The notes under the pieces: model-generated
Databases searched by the model: none
The model's input: the letters and a program-made list of their open reading frames with translations, nothing else
What the model was told of the DNA's origin: nothing
Origin: Evernia prunastri
Lineage: Eukaryota; Ascomycota; Lecanoromycetes; Lecanorales; Parmeliaceae
Direction of reading: 5' to 3'
Assembly: GCA_003184365.1 (NCBI GenBank)
Contig: NKYR01000019.1
Coordinates: 248,001-312,000, forward strand
DNA length: 64,000 bases
Program-made: the position numbers and the translations under genes
In this document: positions 11,551 to 24,275 of the stretch, piece after piece
Layout: each line of letters opens with the position of its first letter
Position numbering within the stretch: position 1 is the first letter of the stretch

Positions 11551-14457
11551 CTATCCTTCTTCCCAAGCAGGATTCTGAGAACATGTTAGCCCACCTATGA
11601 GTGAAAAAATCGGAGGTTGGAGTCTTTTACCTTTCTCAAAATGACGAGCCCCTCCAGATTGCTCGCTAGACTGATATACTGCTCATCCTCCAACTCCGCT
11701 CTCTCGCCATACGCCAGCAGCACCGGCGTACTTTGTGTCTGCCAACCTGTAATGGTCTTCGGTCGACCTGCCTGTCCCACCACATCCACAGCCTGACCGA
11801 CTCGTACATTCACCTGTAAGGGCTTCAAGTCCTCATCCAGCGTAACCAAGAATCTGGGATGCATAGCGGTGACCATAAAGTAAAGCAGGTAATGGGAATC
11901 GGCGAGGATGAAAGACTTGGCGTCGATCATGGCCACAAGGACAGTCAGCAGACCGGCAGTTGCGACGCGTGAGAGTATTTGTCGGTCGGTGTGGAAAGGA
12001 TTTATGGACTGTGTGCCCTTCCCCATATGTAGAAGACCTTGCGCTATCCGGACCATGAACAATGAGTTCTGATCTCGGTGGTAGTAGCTCGCAAGCTGCC
12101 TCAGTAGCTGGGCCAATCTTGCGTTGTTCGTACCTGCTCCGAGTAGACCCATTGCAAAGATGGCATTGATAGCCACATCATTATCGTTGTCGTGAGTATA
12201 TCTCGACAGCGTGTCGTAGACCTTCATCTGTGGATTGCTCGGGCTGATAAGTCCCATCGCGAGCGGGACTGCTTTTCGGATGTTGGCCTCCCCGTAATGC
12301 ATCAGATGGCCAAATTGTCTTAGGACCATCTCTTGGCCTACCTCTTCACCCATCGAAATCAGTGATAGACCAAGCACAGCATAAGTCTGGATGAGCTCGT
12401 CTCCTTTCTTGTCATCGCCATCTTCGATGTGCTCGTTGCAAAGGTGAAGTAGCTCTTGTAACTTCAGTACCGTCCCTGTACCTGCCCATGCACAGACCTC
12501 TGCGAGAACGGCTGCGGGCTTCGCCATCGGATGGTCAATGGCCTTTAGGGTCTCTAGAATAACTTCTACTTCTTCCTGGCGGCCGAAGAACAGTAGCGCG
12601 AGTCCCAGGGACATGAACCGTGTCCATTTGTCCTTCAATTGCTTTTGCCGCTCCTCGTCTAATAGCGTCGTAATGATGGCCTCACTGACTCGGTCATTTG
12701 ACGATCCGACGAAGGCGAGACCGAGAGATAGTGCTGCCATAGCTGAGAGTTGCATGTCTAATGACGTATCCTCGACTATGGGAAGAAGCAACTCCAACAG
12801 ATCCTCCCTGTTGGTGTTTGCATAAGCCAGCCCAAGGCCCATGATGGAAGCCATTCGCATTTGTACACTCTTGGACCCAAGAGATTCCTCGGAGCCGAGG
12901 AGAGAGAGAGAAGAGTCGGTTTCATCGCGTACGCCTGAATTCATAATGCCAACCGCGAGTGCCGCACCGGCTTTGATTTGTTCGTCCTCCGCGTACAGGA
13001 AGGGGTTGATCTTTTCCAGACCGTCAGAACTTGCCCACTGTAGCAGCATTCCCATTGATGCCGTTGTTGCCATCATGCCGTCATCCTTCGTTTTGAAAAC
13101 CCAGCTTGTCTTTTCGTCGCCCTCAATCAGCATCATTTTGTCGTTACCAAACCCAGCATTGGTAAACGCATTGACGAAAGCACTGGCGAGATTGTGTCTT
13201 GCCGAGTCAAGATTTGTCATACCTGCTGTTCGAGTGCTTTCCAGATGGCTTTTGTAGATTTCTTCAGGCATTTTCGGTTCAAGGATGTTCAGTTCCTTCG
13301 CTAATGTCTTAAAATAATCCGGAAGTTTGGTACTGCTAAGACAGGCCACTAGCTCCTCATCTGTTTCCGCCTCTGAAGAAGGCTGAAGCCAGATCTGCTG
13401 TCGAGCAACCAAAAGAGCCATTTGCTTTTTGAGCGTTAGGTCTTCGGTTGATTCGAAGTCTTGGTGGATCAGGTCGGTGTCATTTAACCGTATTGCGAGT
13501 ACCATTGCTTGTGGGAGTTTGTTGTAGGACTTGTAGATGTCGTGGGCGGTTTTCAGGAATTGTTGGTCTTCAGGGTATGTCAGGAGATTCACCATGCTGA
13601 CCATGTAAAGGCAGACCCTTGGGTAGGTGTTTTCATCCAGATACTGCGGGATCTCCTGAATCCTCTCTAGCTCACTCAAGATATCAACGGCATCGGCTTC
13701 AGCATTGTGACTTAAGAAATACGGTACAAGCGTCCTTGCGAGCTCGACCAGATCTTGAGCATCCTCGTCGTCCGTCATTCTTCGCTGGTAGTCTTGCCCA
13801 ATCTCGAGTGCCAGATGCCGGACGTATTCGTGGCCCCAAGAGCCCAGGTCCTTCGAGGGCGCAAGCAGTCGATATTTAAGAGTGTCTAATTTTTCCTCAT
13901 CCCCTTGTGTCATACCGAGCACTGACAGGACATCTGCAAGATGTTCTTTGTCCTTGCCTTCCGGCCATTGCTCGAAGGATTTAGTCAGGTCTTCATAATG
14001 AGGTCGGAGAAATTTCAGCGGCTTAGGTACAGCGGTCATAGACGACGTCGAGGTTTTTATGAAATCTTTAATGGCATCGAGCGCAGGTATATAGAGGCTG
14101 GTATCGGATTCCTTCAAAGACACATCGATTAGCATAAGTGTACCATTACTGCATAAGCCACAGCGGTTGGTATACTTGTAAACGAGCAACCAGCATCTCA
14201 AGCTCATTCTTGAGGGTTTGATCCTCTTCGCTCAGTTCCTCTGTTCGCGCAGATCTGGTCAGCAAGGTTCCCCAGACCACTTTGTGAGATGACATACCTT
14301 CCAAAGGCTCATCGCCTGGCTTGCCGTTTGCTATGGGCTTGCCGTCCTTATCCTTTTTCGTGGCATCTGTTTTTTTGGGACCATCTGAGGGCTTGTCGTC
14401 CTCCATTTTGCCCTTTCCCTTCTCAGCAGCTGTTGGGGCTCCATTCTCTTTGGCCAT
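11551..14457 (-). CDS. rpn1: 26S proteasome regulatory subunit Rpn1
   Basis: This is the largest non-ATPase subunit of the 19S base. It docks ubiquitin-like shuttle factors and Ubp6 and contacts the Rpt ring. Four exons (14457-14298, 14240-14176, 14111-11631, 11574-11551) encode 909 residues. The N-terminus is Lys/Asp/Glu-rich, then comes the conserved start EELSEEDQTLKNELEMLVAR and the TSSMTAVPKPLKFLRPHY block. Proteasome/cyclosome repeats fill about residues 400-800. A 56 bp terminal intron must be removed to give the conserved end VILRKNPAWEEG; the last exon is only 24 nt. Without that splice the frame runs into an unconserved tail. It is head-to-head with RIO2, 291 bp between starts. Confidence 0.96.
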
Positions 14458-14748
14458 GCTCGCCGACGGCGAACAGAGTTTCTGAGAGTGTTGTCCGTCG
14501 AAGCAGAACAAAACTTAGTGCAGAACAAATGTAAATTGATCTAGAGCGAACAACGGGAAAAGGCACGCAATGAGATAAAAGTCAGACTTCTGGGTGAGGT
14601 AGCTCACAGATGAAGGTAAGGTAGTGATTACAGTAGCGCGTTGGATCATCATCCGGCGCCAAGACCGAACTTTTGTCCGCAGCCCACAACAACGGTAACT
14701 CTGCTCCATTTCACATTGCCAGACCAATCCTCTACATAATCGCCCACC
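14458..14748. promoter_or_regulatory. Bidirectional promoter, rpn1 / rio2
   Basis: The 291 bp between two divergent start codons must contain both promoters and both 5' leaders. I see no yeast-type proteasome control element (GGTGGCAAA) on either strand and no clear TATA box. Confidence 0.5.
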
Positions 14749-16153
14749 ATGAAGCTCGACACCAAAGCTCTCCGCTATCTCACCACCGAGGACTGGCGAG
14801 TCCTCACCGCCGTACGTCATATCCTCAACCCCCAGCTCTCATCTCCCAAGACTAACGGCTGACCAGACACACCTAGGTGGAAATGGGTAGCAAAAACCAC
14901 GAAATCGTCCCCACACCCTTAATAACCCAACTATCTGGCCTACGGGGCGGAAGCGGAGTTCACAAATGTATCTCCACACTCGCAAAAGCCAACCTCATCG
15001 CCAGGATGAAGAACGCAAAATGTGATTCGCACCCAGTCTTCAGCGGTCTTAGAAGCTCTACTGACACCCACCAGATGACGGATACCGTCTCACCTACGGC
15101 GGTCTCGACTACCTCGCGCTCCATACCCACCTGAAACGGCAAACCCTGTACTCGACCGGCAACTGCATCGGCGTGGGCAAAGAATCCGACATCTACGTCG
15201 TGGCCTCCTCCACCGGCGCCCAATTCATTCTGAAAATCCACCGCCTGGGCCGCATATCCTTCCGGAGCATCAAGAACAACCGTGACTACCTCAAGCACCG
15301 CAGCAGCGCGAGCTGGATGCACATGAGCCGGCTGTCCGCGCTCAAGGAGTTTGCGTTTATGAAGGTGCTGCGGGAGAATGGCTTTAGGGTGCCGGAGCCC
15401 GTGGCGCAGAGCAGGCATACGGTCGTGATGGAGCTGATTGATGCTTTTCCATTGCGGCAGATCCAGGAGGTCCCGGATCCGGCTGGCTTGTACGCGGAAT
15501 TGATTGATATCGTACTACGCCTGGCGAGCTTTGGGTTGATACACGGTGACTTCAACGAATTCAACATCTTGATACGCGAGGATGAAGTACCGGCGACAGA
15601 AACATCTGACGAGGCCAAAACCGAGATCTCAGACCCTAAGGTTGGCACCGTACTTACACCCGTCATCATTGACTTCCCTCAAATGGTCTCCATCGACCAT
15701 ACAAATGCCGAAATGTATTTCGACCGCGATATCAACTGCATAAAAAGCTTTTTTGAAAGGCGGTTCGGCTTTGTGAGTGACGAGCGTGGGCCTTTCTTTG
15801 CTGATGCGAAAAAGCTCGCTGGGGGCCTCAAAAGTAAAAGATTGGACGTTGAGGTTGAGGCCTCAGGCTTCTCTAAGAAAATGGCGAAAGAACTGGACAA
15901 ATATATGCAGGAAGTTGGGGTAGATGGCGACTTCAGTCATGGAGGAACCGGCCACTCTGAGGAAGATGACTCCGATGCTTCTGGCGCTTCTTCGACTGAA
16001 GAAGTGTCTATTGATGGCTTGTCTTCGAGGGGTAATGATGATAGTGATGGCCTTTCCAAGCCCATCAACGAGGTTGAGCCGGATGAGTTTCACAGACAAT
16101 CAAATGCCCCGGTTACCAGCGTGGCTGAGATAACATTAGAAGAACACAAGTGA
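14749..16153 (+). CDS. rio2: Atypical protein kinase/ATPase Rio2 (40S maturation)
   Basis: Rio2 binds pre-40S particles and acts in late cytoplasmic 20S pre-rRNA processing. Three exons (14749-14811, 14877-15021, 15075-16153) give 428 residues. The N-terminal winged-helix domain (MKLDTKALRYLTTEDWRVL, then KNHEIVPTPLI) is followed by the RIO kinase fold. Visible features are the P-loop-like GVGKESDIYV, the Lys in FILKIHRLGR, the catalytic loop IHGDFNEFN, and the metal-binding Asp in IIDFPQMVS. The C-terminus is acidic and Ser-rich, as in relatives. Removing the 53 bp second intron restores the conserved AKYDGYRLTYGGLDYLAL. Confidence 0.96.
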
Positions 16154-16697
16154 ACAAATCAGCAATCCATTCACACGAGTGCATACTTAGTAGTTGGTTG
16201 GGAGCAAAAGAGCCAACATTTATGAGAGCTAATGGTAATCTATAATTTTTCAAGCAACCTCAGAGAGAGGAACGCGCTAAGAAGCAGAAGCCACACCTGA
16301 TCCTCCAGATCACCTGCTCGTCCGAAGACCATGAAATGACGCCCAGGAGATATGCCGCTGAAATGCTTGAGGAGACCACGAGAACAAGTTGGCCGAGCCG
16401 GCCAAGGCCACATTGCCTACCAAGATTGATGCAAGGCTAAGGATTCTGGGTTAAGTCGTAATGCAGGATTGAGGTAGGGGCTTGACGTGAGAGGGACCGG
16501 GCCGAAAAAGTATCACGGTTTGTCAAGGGATTATTAGGCGTGATGCATGTTGCTGTTGTCGTAATGGTAATGTTAGTTGCGAAAAGCTCACCAACCGGTG
16601 ACTCAGAAAGAATACAACGGGATACTGTCGTGTGATGGCGTACAGGCGTTGCCGGGCGTGATCAACGTGAAAGATCCCTTCATAACAGCATCGTTGC
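16154..16697. other. Convergent intergenic spacer
   Basis: This is the 3' region shared by rio2 and the RNA-binding protein gene, which are transcribed towards each other. No further gene is seen. Confidence 0.6.
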
Positions 16698-19080
16698 TCA
16701 GAGTTTGGACTTGGTTGGCGACAAGACAGCGTCGCCACCAGTGCCATTGCAAGATTTGCTGGACTTGGATTTGCTGACTAGGGTGTCTTCATCCGATGTC
16801 GAGGATGATTCACCGTCAGGCGACGAATCTTCAACAACCTCGGCAGCTGCTTTCTTGGCTGCGGCGACAACACTTGGGCTCTCGATCCTAATTTGAGTGG
16901 TGCGGCGTGCAGGAGCTGGGTCTTCAAACTTCACGGCGGCGTTGGGAAGTGACCCATTCGTACCTTGGCGGCTATTGAGGACTGAGTTTGGATATCCAAC
17001 ATACCTTGTACGTGTTAATGTTACTGCTGCTTAAAAGACAAAGCCGAGGAACTTACGCTGGCGAGATCGAAGAAGCTGATGACTGATTGCTCCACGCTCC
17101 GCTTGTACCAGGTGCACGTACTGGCACAGGGCTTTGGAAGGTAGCCGAAACGGGAGAATAGAAGCCGTATGGCGAGCCTGGTCCGTAAACAGCTTCATTG
17201 TATTCGTTCGTCTTGAACTGGCGTCTCTCGGCGGTACAGGTCTTCAGCTGCTTTTGCTTCTCGGTATCGGCATAGCGAATTTGCAGTTCGGTGGCATGCT
17301 TTCCCTCGCCGACGGTCATGTTATTGAAGGTGCGGATGACTTGTTCACAGATCTCTGGTGACTCGAATCTGGGCATATGTGAGTGTCGAAGCATTTACGG
17401 ACGGCATGGGTACGTACCGAGCAAACCCAACCCCGCGGCTGATGCCGTTCCCGTCCTTCAAGATCCGCTGCTCTAGAATGTGATAGTCTGGATACAGATT
17501 CTTGAACAAAGTCTCGAAATCCTGTAACCGCAGTTAGAAAAGCATTTTACAATCCCCTCTAATCACAAGAGCGGAACCGACCTTGTCATTCCAGAGTCTT
17601 GGCAGGTTCGATACGTAAAGGTTGTTATTCTTCGGATCGGCTAGCTCCTTGAGTCGTGCATTATGGGATTGCTAGACTCGTGTCAGCAATGAGAGAGAGG
17701 TTGGCCAGAGATTTGATGTGTACCCTCGCGAACTTCGCCTCGTACCCGAGGTAGAAGAATGCACGAATGCAATTTTCGGCGTCAAAGTAGCTGTTGTACT
17801 TAATGAATCCGAATCTGCACTCGATGTTAGCGGTGGGCTTTCAGATACTCAGAGCAATTGACCATGAAATATGGACGCTGTACCCTTTGCAAGTATTGTT
17901 GGACATGTCGATGATTGCTTTTTGGCTCACGATCTCTCCAAAACGACGGCCGTACCCTGCAAGCAATTCGTCGGTGGTATCAGGACGGAGACCACGAACG
18001 TAGACGTTAGTCGTCCCATCTCGATTGTCTAGGATCTTGTCGAGGCTACCACGCCCACCATCAGGCCCGCTACGCCATGCAGGGACAGGAGCAGGGATGG
18101 CTGGATCCGCTTGCGTCCATACCCAAAAGTCAGCGATGGCGTACTCGCCATTCGGCTGTCTGCATATCTGTTGGTTATTCGGGAGCTGTCCTGAGAGCGG
18201 TGAAGGATTTGTACTCCAATCACTCGGAGAGTGTCCCGGGACAAGAATGGCTGGCTGATAGCCATCGACGGGTGTCTGTGGGCTCAGCTCTTCGGTTGAT
18301 GACCAAGAAGTACGACGGGGCGCCACAAGGTCGGGCACACGGGGCACACTCTGTGGCGGCATCCAAGAGTAGTTTCGAGGCGTGTGTGGCCCGATTGTTG
18401 CACCGGCAGAAGAGATACCTGGGTAAGTTGCTTGCTGATATTGGGTGGGATGCGTCACAGCCATGTTGTACGGGGTAGGATACTGGGTGTAATTGCTTTG
18501 AATAGCATTGGAACCAGCAAACATAAAAGTGCCGTCCGGGAGCTGATAGAGCATGGAGTTCATATTGGAGTCGCCCATCGACATTCCCGTGTTGCTAGGC
18601 TTGGCTTGTCCCATCTGGGCTCCATTGTGGAGGTTGAGATTGTCCAAGGCTCCGGCGAGGTTGTCCACTCCAGAATTGATGTTCTCAGGACGCACGGCTC
18701 CGAGTGCCTGTGCGGGAAATGTGGCGTGCATGTTGCCGTACATGTTCTGGCCTGGAGCCAATGTCTGACCAGCGAGAGTGGCGGGCATATTGCCGTAGTA
18801 GGTACCTGCAAGATCGAAACGAGTAAGCCTGATGTACTCTTCGACATAGTGTAGGATGCAGTCAATGGTGCAGCCATGTAAAGATGTTCAAGCAAGGAAT
18901 GATGCTTGGCTTGGCGGCTGGTGGGTGATCTTAGTCTGCCTGACGTGCTCATTGGTAGTACTGGCAGGTTGCTAGACAAGAAAGGGAGTGATGAAGACTT
19001 TCCACGGTGGATCCCGGTATATATGGATGCGGACAAGAAATGTTCCTGCTGGCAGACTTACGAGACATGCTCTTGTGCAT
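16698..19080 (-). CDS. RNA-binding protein with two RRMs (Msa1-like)
   Basis: Seven exons (19080-19062, 18805-17884, 17814-17724, 17671-17582, 17521-17418, 17368-17057, 17004-16698) give 614 residues. All internal phases agree. Residues 1-260 are low-complexity (Asn, Gln, Pro, Thr). RRM1 spans about 271-350, with RNP2 NVYVRGL and RNP1 CKGFGFIKY. RRM2 spans about 358-440, with NLYVSNL and RGVGFARF. The tail is Ser/Lys-rich. The arrangement resembles fission yeast Msa1-type regulators of sporulation, so a role in mRNA fate during development is an inference. The first exon is only 19 nt and its intron is 256 bp; the start could be the first ATG at 19080 or the one four codons later. Confidence 0.85.
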
Positions 19081-21181
19081 TGTTGAGTGAAATGGCTCTG
19101 ACTTGGTATGGCTATTCCGTGTAGGCTTGCAGCAGTCACTGCCCATCAGCATGATGTGAAGGAAGCACTGAGAGAGGCCGCTCACAGCAAAGCTCTGGAT
19201 ATGCTCCGAGTAGAGTACAGCAAATGGTGAAGAAGTAGACGTTGTAGAGGACACTGTGAGGTCTGTGAGCAACTTGCCGTGAGTAGAGACGGGGAGACAG
19301 AGATCGTACAAAGAGTCTTTGGATGGTGACGCAGATGAGTAGCAAGGTGGATACGATGTGAGCAAAAGGTACGGAGAATGCAGAGAGTATGAACAAGCAA
19401 TTTGCCAATAATTTGGATGGATGTGCAAAGAGCTGTTGCGGATGGATTGGAGGAAGAAGTGAGAGAATGTAGAGAGAAAGAGAGAAGATGTGGGAGAAGA
19501 GATGGGCGGGGAAGGTGCTCGTGTAAATAAGACTAAATGAGAAAGTAACCGCTAGACACAACGATATCGTTCCAGGAAGGAACTCTCCAGGAATCCAGAA
19601 CACGGCTGCTTGACATCTCGACGAGGTAAAGGTAAATTTTCCGGAAGATAAAGGGCAATCGCTATTGACTCTGGCGGAATTGATAAGAGTCATGAAGAAG
19701 GACAAGGCAAGCTTGATATGAGCTGAGCAATTGAACAGAAGCTACGAACGCGATTTTGAGGGAGAAGATGAAAAACAGTGACCCTCCAGAGCCCAGGAGA
19801 AATGTCAGATGCATGCATAAGTAAATAACATGATGATGATGAAAACCTTTAAACCTTATTTGAGCGCACAATGCTGAAGTTCCACTTCTCTTGTGTCAGG
19901 TATTGTCAAGGTGAAAAGTTGAGCCTTTTTTTTCTTCTGAGGTTGGAGAAGACGCGGATCCCGCTAAAGGATTACTATATGCACGCCTGAGCCTCTTTCC
20001 TGCAACCTTATGGCCCGTGGAACGACTGCACTCATACGCAGAAATTAGGCTGCCGTGCTGCTCAAGCTGCTACATAAACAGAGATCGCTCCAATCTCGCG
20101 ATCTGCCATGGGTGGGTGCCTTCAACTCCAGATCTACTCGGCCATCGGATGACAATGGGGGTGGCCATCACAGAAAATGTCCGATCCCTTGCAGCATGAT
20201 CTATGATTAGATCTGACGTTCGAATTGCCTGTTACTGGGTGATTCTCCACTTCCACTGGAGAACATTTTCATCGCGCCTTAAGTGTCTCAATACAACCAT
20301 CATGAGTCCGATCACGACCTTTGTCCTTTTCAGCCTGGTATATATAGATTCGAGAAAAGACATTAACGCTGTGAAGCAAAGCCATTAAGTCTCAGAAAGT
20401 TGTCCGGGAGAGCGCTAAGCGCGGAGATTCCAGCAATTTGCTTGGTCCGTGGGCCGCGACAAGATCCCTACACCGCAACAACAACCACCATCGAAAGACC
20501 CTTCGTCAATGCCTTATGTTATTTTTATAGTAGAATCGGAGGTTTCACCGAGTGCGAGCAATAGACTTTCATGCAATCTGCATCCTACCGGGACAACATC
20601 CCAACGGCGAAATCCTCGGGTGAGACGCTGGCTGATGCGTTTTTCTCCGTGCTCTCTCACCAGACACCTGATGGCCAATCAGCGAGCGGGATTCAAGAGA
20701 ACAGCTGGCACAACCTCCCTTGCTGCAAGTCTTAAGAGCAGTCCTCCAATGATATCCATCCCAATGGCGCTCAGAGCTCTGGTATCATCGAGTCCACCAT
20801 TGCAATTTTTTCCACCGCTACTCTCTAGTTTCGTTGTAACCAGTGTACCACCCACAACACATGCGCCCTCTTTGCTGGCCCTGCTTCACGCAGCTCCGGC
20901 GCCACGGGAGTACCCATGTTAGCAGAACAGAGCAGCTTGGATTGGCTGGGCGCGTGAGATATCAGCCGCTTAGCAGGATACGTCAGTCAAAATGTACTGC
21001 CAAAAGCCAGCACTAATCCATAGCTTGCTTTCCCATTCCCAAATGATTAACGTTGTAGCATCTAGTGCCTATAAGACAAACCTTTCTATCGCAATGACCG
21101 GCGCCTAAGTAACACAACGCAAGCTAATGTTGATCTAAGAACAAGTGTTTCCTTTCTCCATGTACCAAATCTCTCGCTTAC
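19081..21181. other. 2.1 kb intergenic region with leader and promoter of the RRM gene
   Basis: Bases from about 19435 to 19500 are strongly purine-rich on the + strand, hence pyrimidine-rich in the sense of the RRM gene, which is common in fungal promoters and leaders. The rest up to the P450 reductase stop shows no supported gene. The 157-codon frame at 20449-20922 begins with a GTG codon and has no family character. Confidence 0.55.
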
Positions 21182-23328
21182 TTACGACCACACATCCTCC
21201 TGATACTGATTACTACTCCTCATCATCTTCACAATTTCTTCCCCTCTCTCAACGCTCACATCCCTTTGTTCACTGACAATCTTTCCCAGCACATCACTCA
21301 CGGCTCTAGCCATATTAGATGCGTCTCCACAAACATAAAAATTTCCTTTTTCCTTCTCAAGCAGCTTGTTAACGAGGGCAGCATTCTCCTGCAGGCGCTG
21401 TTGTACGTAGACCTTTTCTCTCTGCTCACGCGAAAAGGCGGTGATGAGCGTGAACGACGAGCCAAGAGCTTTCTTGTAGTGCTGTTGAGTATTAGTACAA
21501 TTCACACAAAGGCAGGGCAAACGCGGTGATATCTTACCTCCCACTCTTCTTTGTACAGAAAGTCTTCAGAGCTCCTCCTGCATCCGTAAAACAAGATGGT
21601 CTGGCCAACCTTTTCACCCGCTTCTGCTTGAGCAGCCCTCTCCTGAATGAAGCCTCGGAATGGTGCAACGCCGGAGCCAGGACCGACCATTATGATTGGC
21701 TTGGATGGGTCCGATGGAAGCTTGAAATTTGAATGCCGGACGTGAACGGGGACGTGGAAGCCATTGTACTTGTTTCTTGGGCCGGTGATGGCGTATGTCA
21801 AGCCATGAGGATCGGGGTGCGGATCACCGTGTTGCTTTTGTTTGAGTGCAAGTAGATAATTCGTGGTAACGCCTTTGACAATATTTTCGGATCCTGGAAC
21901 GCGGACCGACTCGACGACAGCAGTAATGGAAATCTTGTCTTTTTGAACTAGAGAGGAAGAGGAAATGGAATAATAGCGCGGTTGGATCTTGTGGATGCCT
22001 TCGATCATGATGGAAAAAGGAATGTTGGTCCACTTGTTCACACTATCCACACTCTCAAGTACTTGGGCGATATTTCGATACTGGGACGATACTTTTTCTG
22101 AGAAATAATCTTTGTCGTTGCCCAGCCTTGTCATCTCCGCCTTGGTCTGTTCGTTGGGCGAGAAAGGTGCAAGAGAAGAGACGAATTGCCGGGAAACGGC
22201 ACCGCATATTTCCATGTGGTAGCGAATTGCTGCGTCGTACGTCGTAGGGGTTGGGAAGGGCACCTTGGCTGTGGGGTCTAGACCCTTGACACTGATGACG
22301 CTGTGACGCTTTTCCGATAGTCCGAGAATGTTGATGATCCTATCAACCTCTTTGCCCGCATTTGTAGGCCACACGGCTATATGATCGCCAGTCTGGTAGG
22401 TGAGATTAGAACCCTTGACGTCGATCTCCATGTGTAGACAATTTCGGTCTTTGACGGTGAAGACCTCCCGTGATTCTACAATAGGCGCTATGTATGGGTT
22501 GTGGGAGTTGTAGGGGCCTTTTTGGCTGCCTTCGAGGTGATGTTTATTCGGCTCGCCGAGGGATACCTCATCTGCCTCGGCGTCTAGGTCGTTCCTTTCT
22601 ATGATGCTGAACACAGGCTCATAGACGGCTTCTCGCTCTTCAAGACCCATCTTCTCGGACAGCTCAGCCCACATAGGTTCCTTCCAGGCAAGGAAGTCTT
22701 CCTCCATTGTACCTGCACCATCATCGCCTTCTCCAGCTTCGCCGACCCTAGTAGCGCCAAGCTTGACAAAAGCATCATTGACTCTGCGGACCATGGAGTT
22801 GTAGTGTTCATATGTATTATTCCCCAGCCCGAAGGCAACGAATTTCAGATTTGACAGCGGCTTTTCGTTTACATCAGCCCCGTTACTGAACGAAACATCT
22901 TCTTTAGTCACGAATTCGTAGAAGTCCACGGCATTGTCTGTGGGTTCACCTTCGCCATACGTGGCAAGGACAAACACTGCTAGCTTATCATTGGGAAATG
23001 TGTCGAGATTCTCAAAATCATAGTCTTCCAGGTCCGCCACCATAGTTTTGAGGCCAAATCTTTGAGATCCCTCTTTTGATAACCTGGAGGCATAATCTTC
23101 GGCTGTTCCTGTTTGGGAGCCATAGAATACAACACAATTCTTGTCCGATTCGTCCATCTTTTCCAGTATGTTTCTCGTCTTGCCTGACTTCGCGCCATTC
23201 GCTGAGGAGTAAGCAGTGGCATATGGATCTTTCGGTATTCCCCAGTATGTTCCTTTAGTGAAGTATGCCACCGTGCCGGCTAGGAGGACGGCGAGCACGA
23301 TAAGATCAAGGGTGTCGAGTTGTGCCAT
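21182..23328 (-). CDS. NADPH-cytochrome P450 reductase
   Basis: This ER-anchored diflavin enzyme passes electrons from NADPH to microsomal P450s, including those of sterol synthesis. Two exons (23328-21538, 21481-21182), with a 56 bp intron, give 696 residues, the usual length. The order is a membrane anchor at residues 8-23, an FMN flavodoxin domain with VFYGSQTGTAEDYASRL and ATYGEGEPTDNA, a connecting domain, the FAD motif RYYSISSSS, GVTTNYLL, the NADPH motif MVGPGSGVAPFRGF, FYGCRRSSEDFLY, and the C-terminal NFYVCGDASNMA and DVWS with the terminal aromatic residue. I chose MAQLD at 23328 as start because the upstream in-frame extension lacks an anchor and is not conserved-looking. Confidence 0.96.
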
Positions 23329-24275
23329 ATTGGAGGGTTTTTGTGTGTAAGCGCCCTCAACAGCGGTTCTATTCCTCCAAATCAAAGTAGCTCTCCTGTT
23401 GCTGGTGTAAGGTCGCGAAGAAAATGAGATATAGATCCGGGCGGCGTGGCGAATCAGCCGCAAGTGCTGAGTATTTGTTTAGATTGCCTCGTACAACGGC
23501 GCCTGCAAAGCTGAACAGAAGCAGAGGATGCAGAGGTGAAGAAGAGTTATTAGGGAGTAGAGAAGCAGAATTTTGTGTAAGATAAGCCTTTGTCAGATGA
23601 TGAGATACTCTAGAGAAGCCATTTTCTCTATGGAGGCGGTGGAGGTGTCATCCATTTGCATCCCTCCATCTTTAGAGTACTTACCTTAGTAAAACGCTTC
23701 GGGCACGGCGTTGATCTTTTCCGGCCGCCAAGCCGATTGTGCTTCGGATTGTTGTACTCCGTAGTGAAGTACTGGTACTCCGTAGGCGGTAGGATACACT
23801 GGACACAGTAATATACAGGTACGATACAGGTAATACGACTACCGCTTAGGGTTCTAGTACCCATAATAAATATCAATTAGGTAAGGTACCTTACCAAGTG
23901 ACCTCCCTCTTAGCGTGTTCGTAGAAACAAAGGCACCCGGCCATTAACTCCGTATGCCATTGACCTTTATCATGTACCACATCGGTCGCTCAACCTTCTT
24001 TTCATTTCTAATATGGTTCTGTCAAATTGATCGTCTAACTACACTTTTCCGGTACGCAATTGTCCATCCGCAAAATATCGTCTCACACAAAGGTACCTTA
24101 CTCGTGTAACAGCAGAAGCAACACCCCCCCTGAGCGCCAAGGTACGCCCTGCACAGCGTCAAGCAACACAAAGCTTGGATACACTTGTCACCTTGTCATG
24201 TTAAGATACCACCGAATCAGCGAGCTCTCGTAAGGATAGACTAGCTTGTTCGGGCTTCTTACCAGAAAATGCAGC
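23329..24275. promoter_or_regulatory. Divergent promoter region, P450 reductase / tao3
   Basis: The 947 bp between two divergent genes should hold both promoters and leaders. It contains two perfect AAGGTACCTT palindromes, at 23883-23892 and 24090-24099, and several partial copies. No coding frame is supported. Confidence 0.5.

Noticed and set aside
20449..20922. 157-codon + strand frame
   Set aside because: It begins with GTG rather than ATG, is Ser/Pro/Arg-rich without recognisable motifs, and has no good splice partners.
21182..23328. P450 reductase as part of the terpenoid cluster
   Set aside because: It is a general housekeeping partner of all microsomal P450s and is separated from the cluster by tao3, mlh1 and other core genes.
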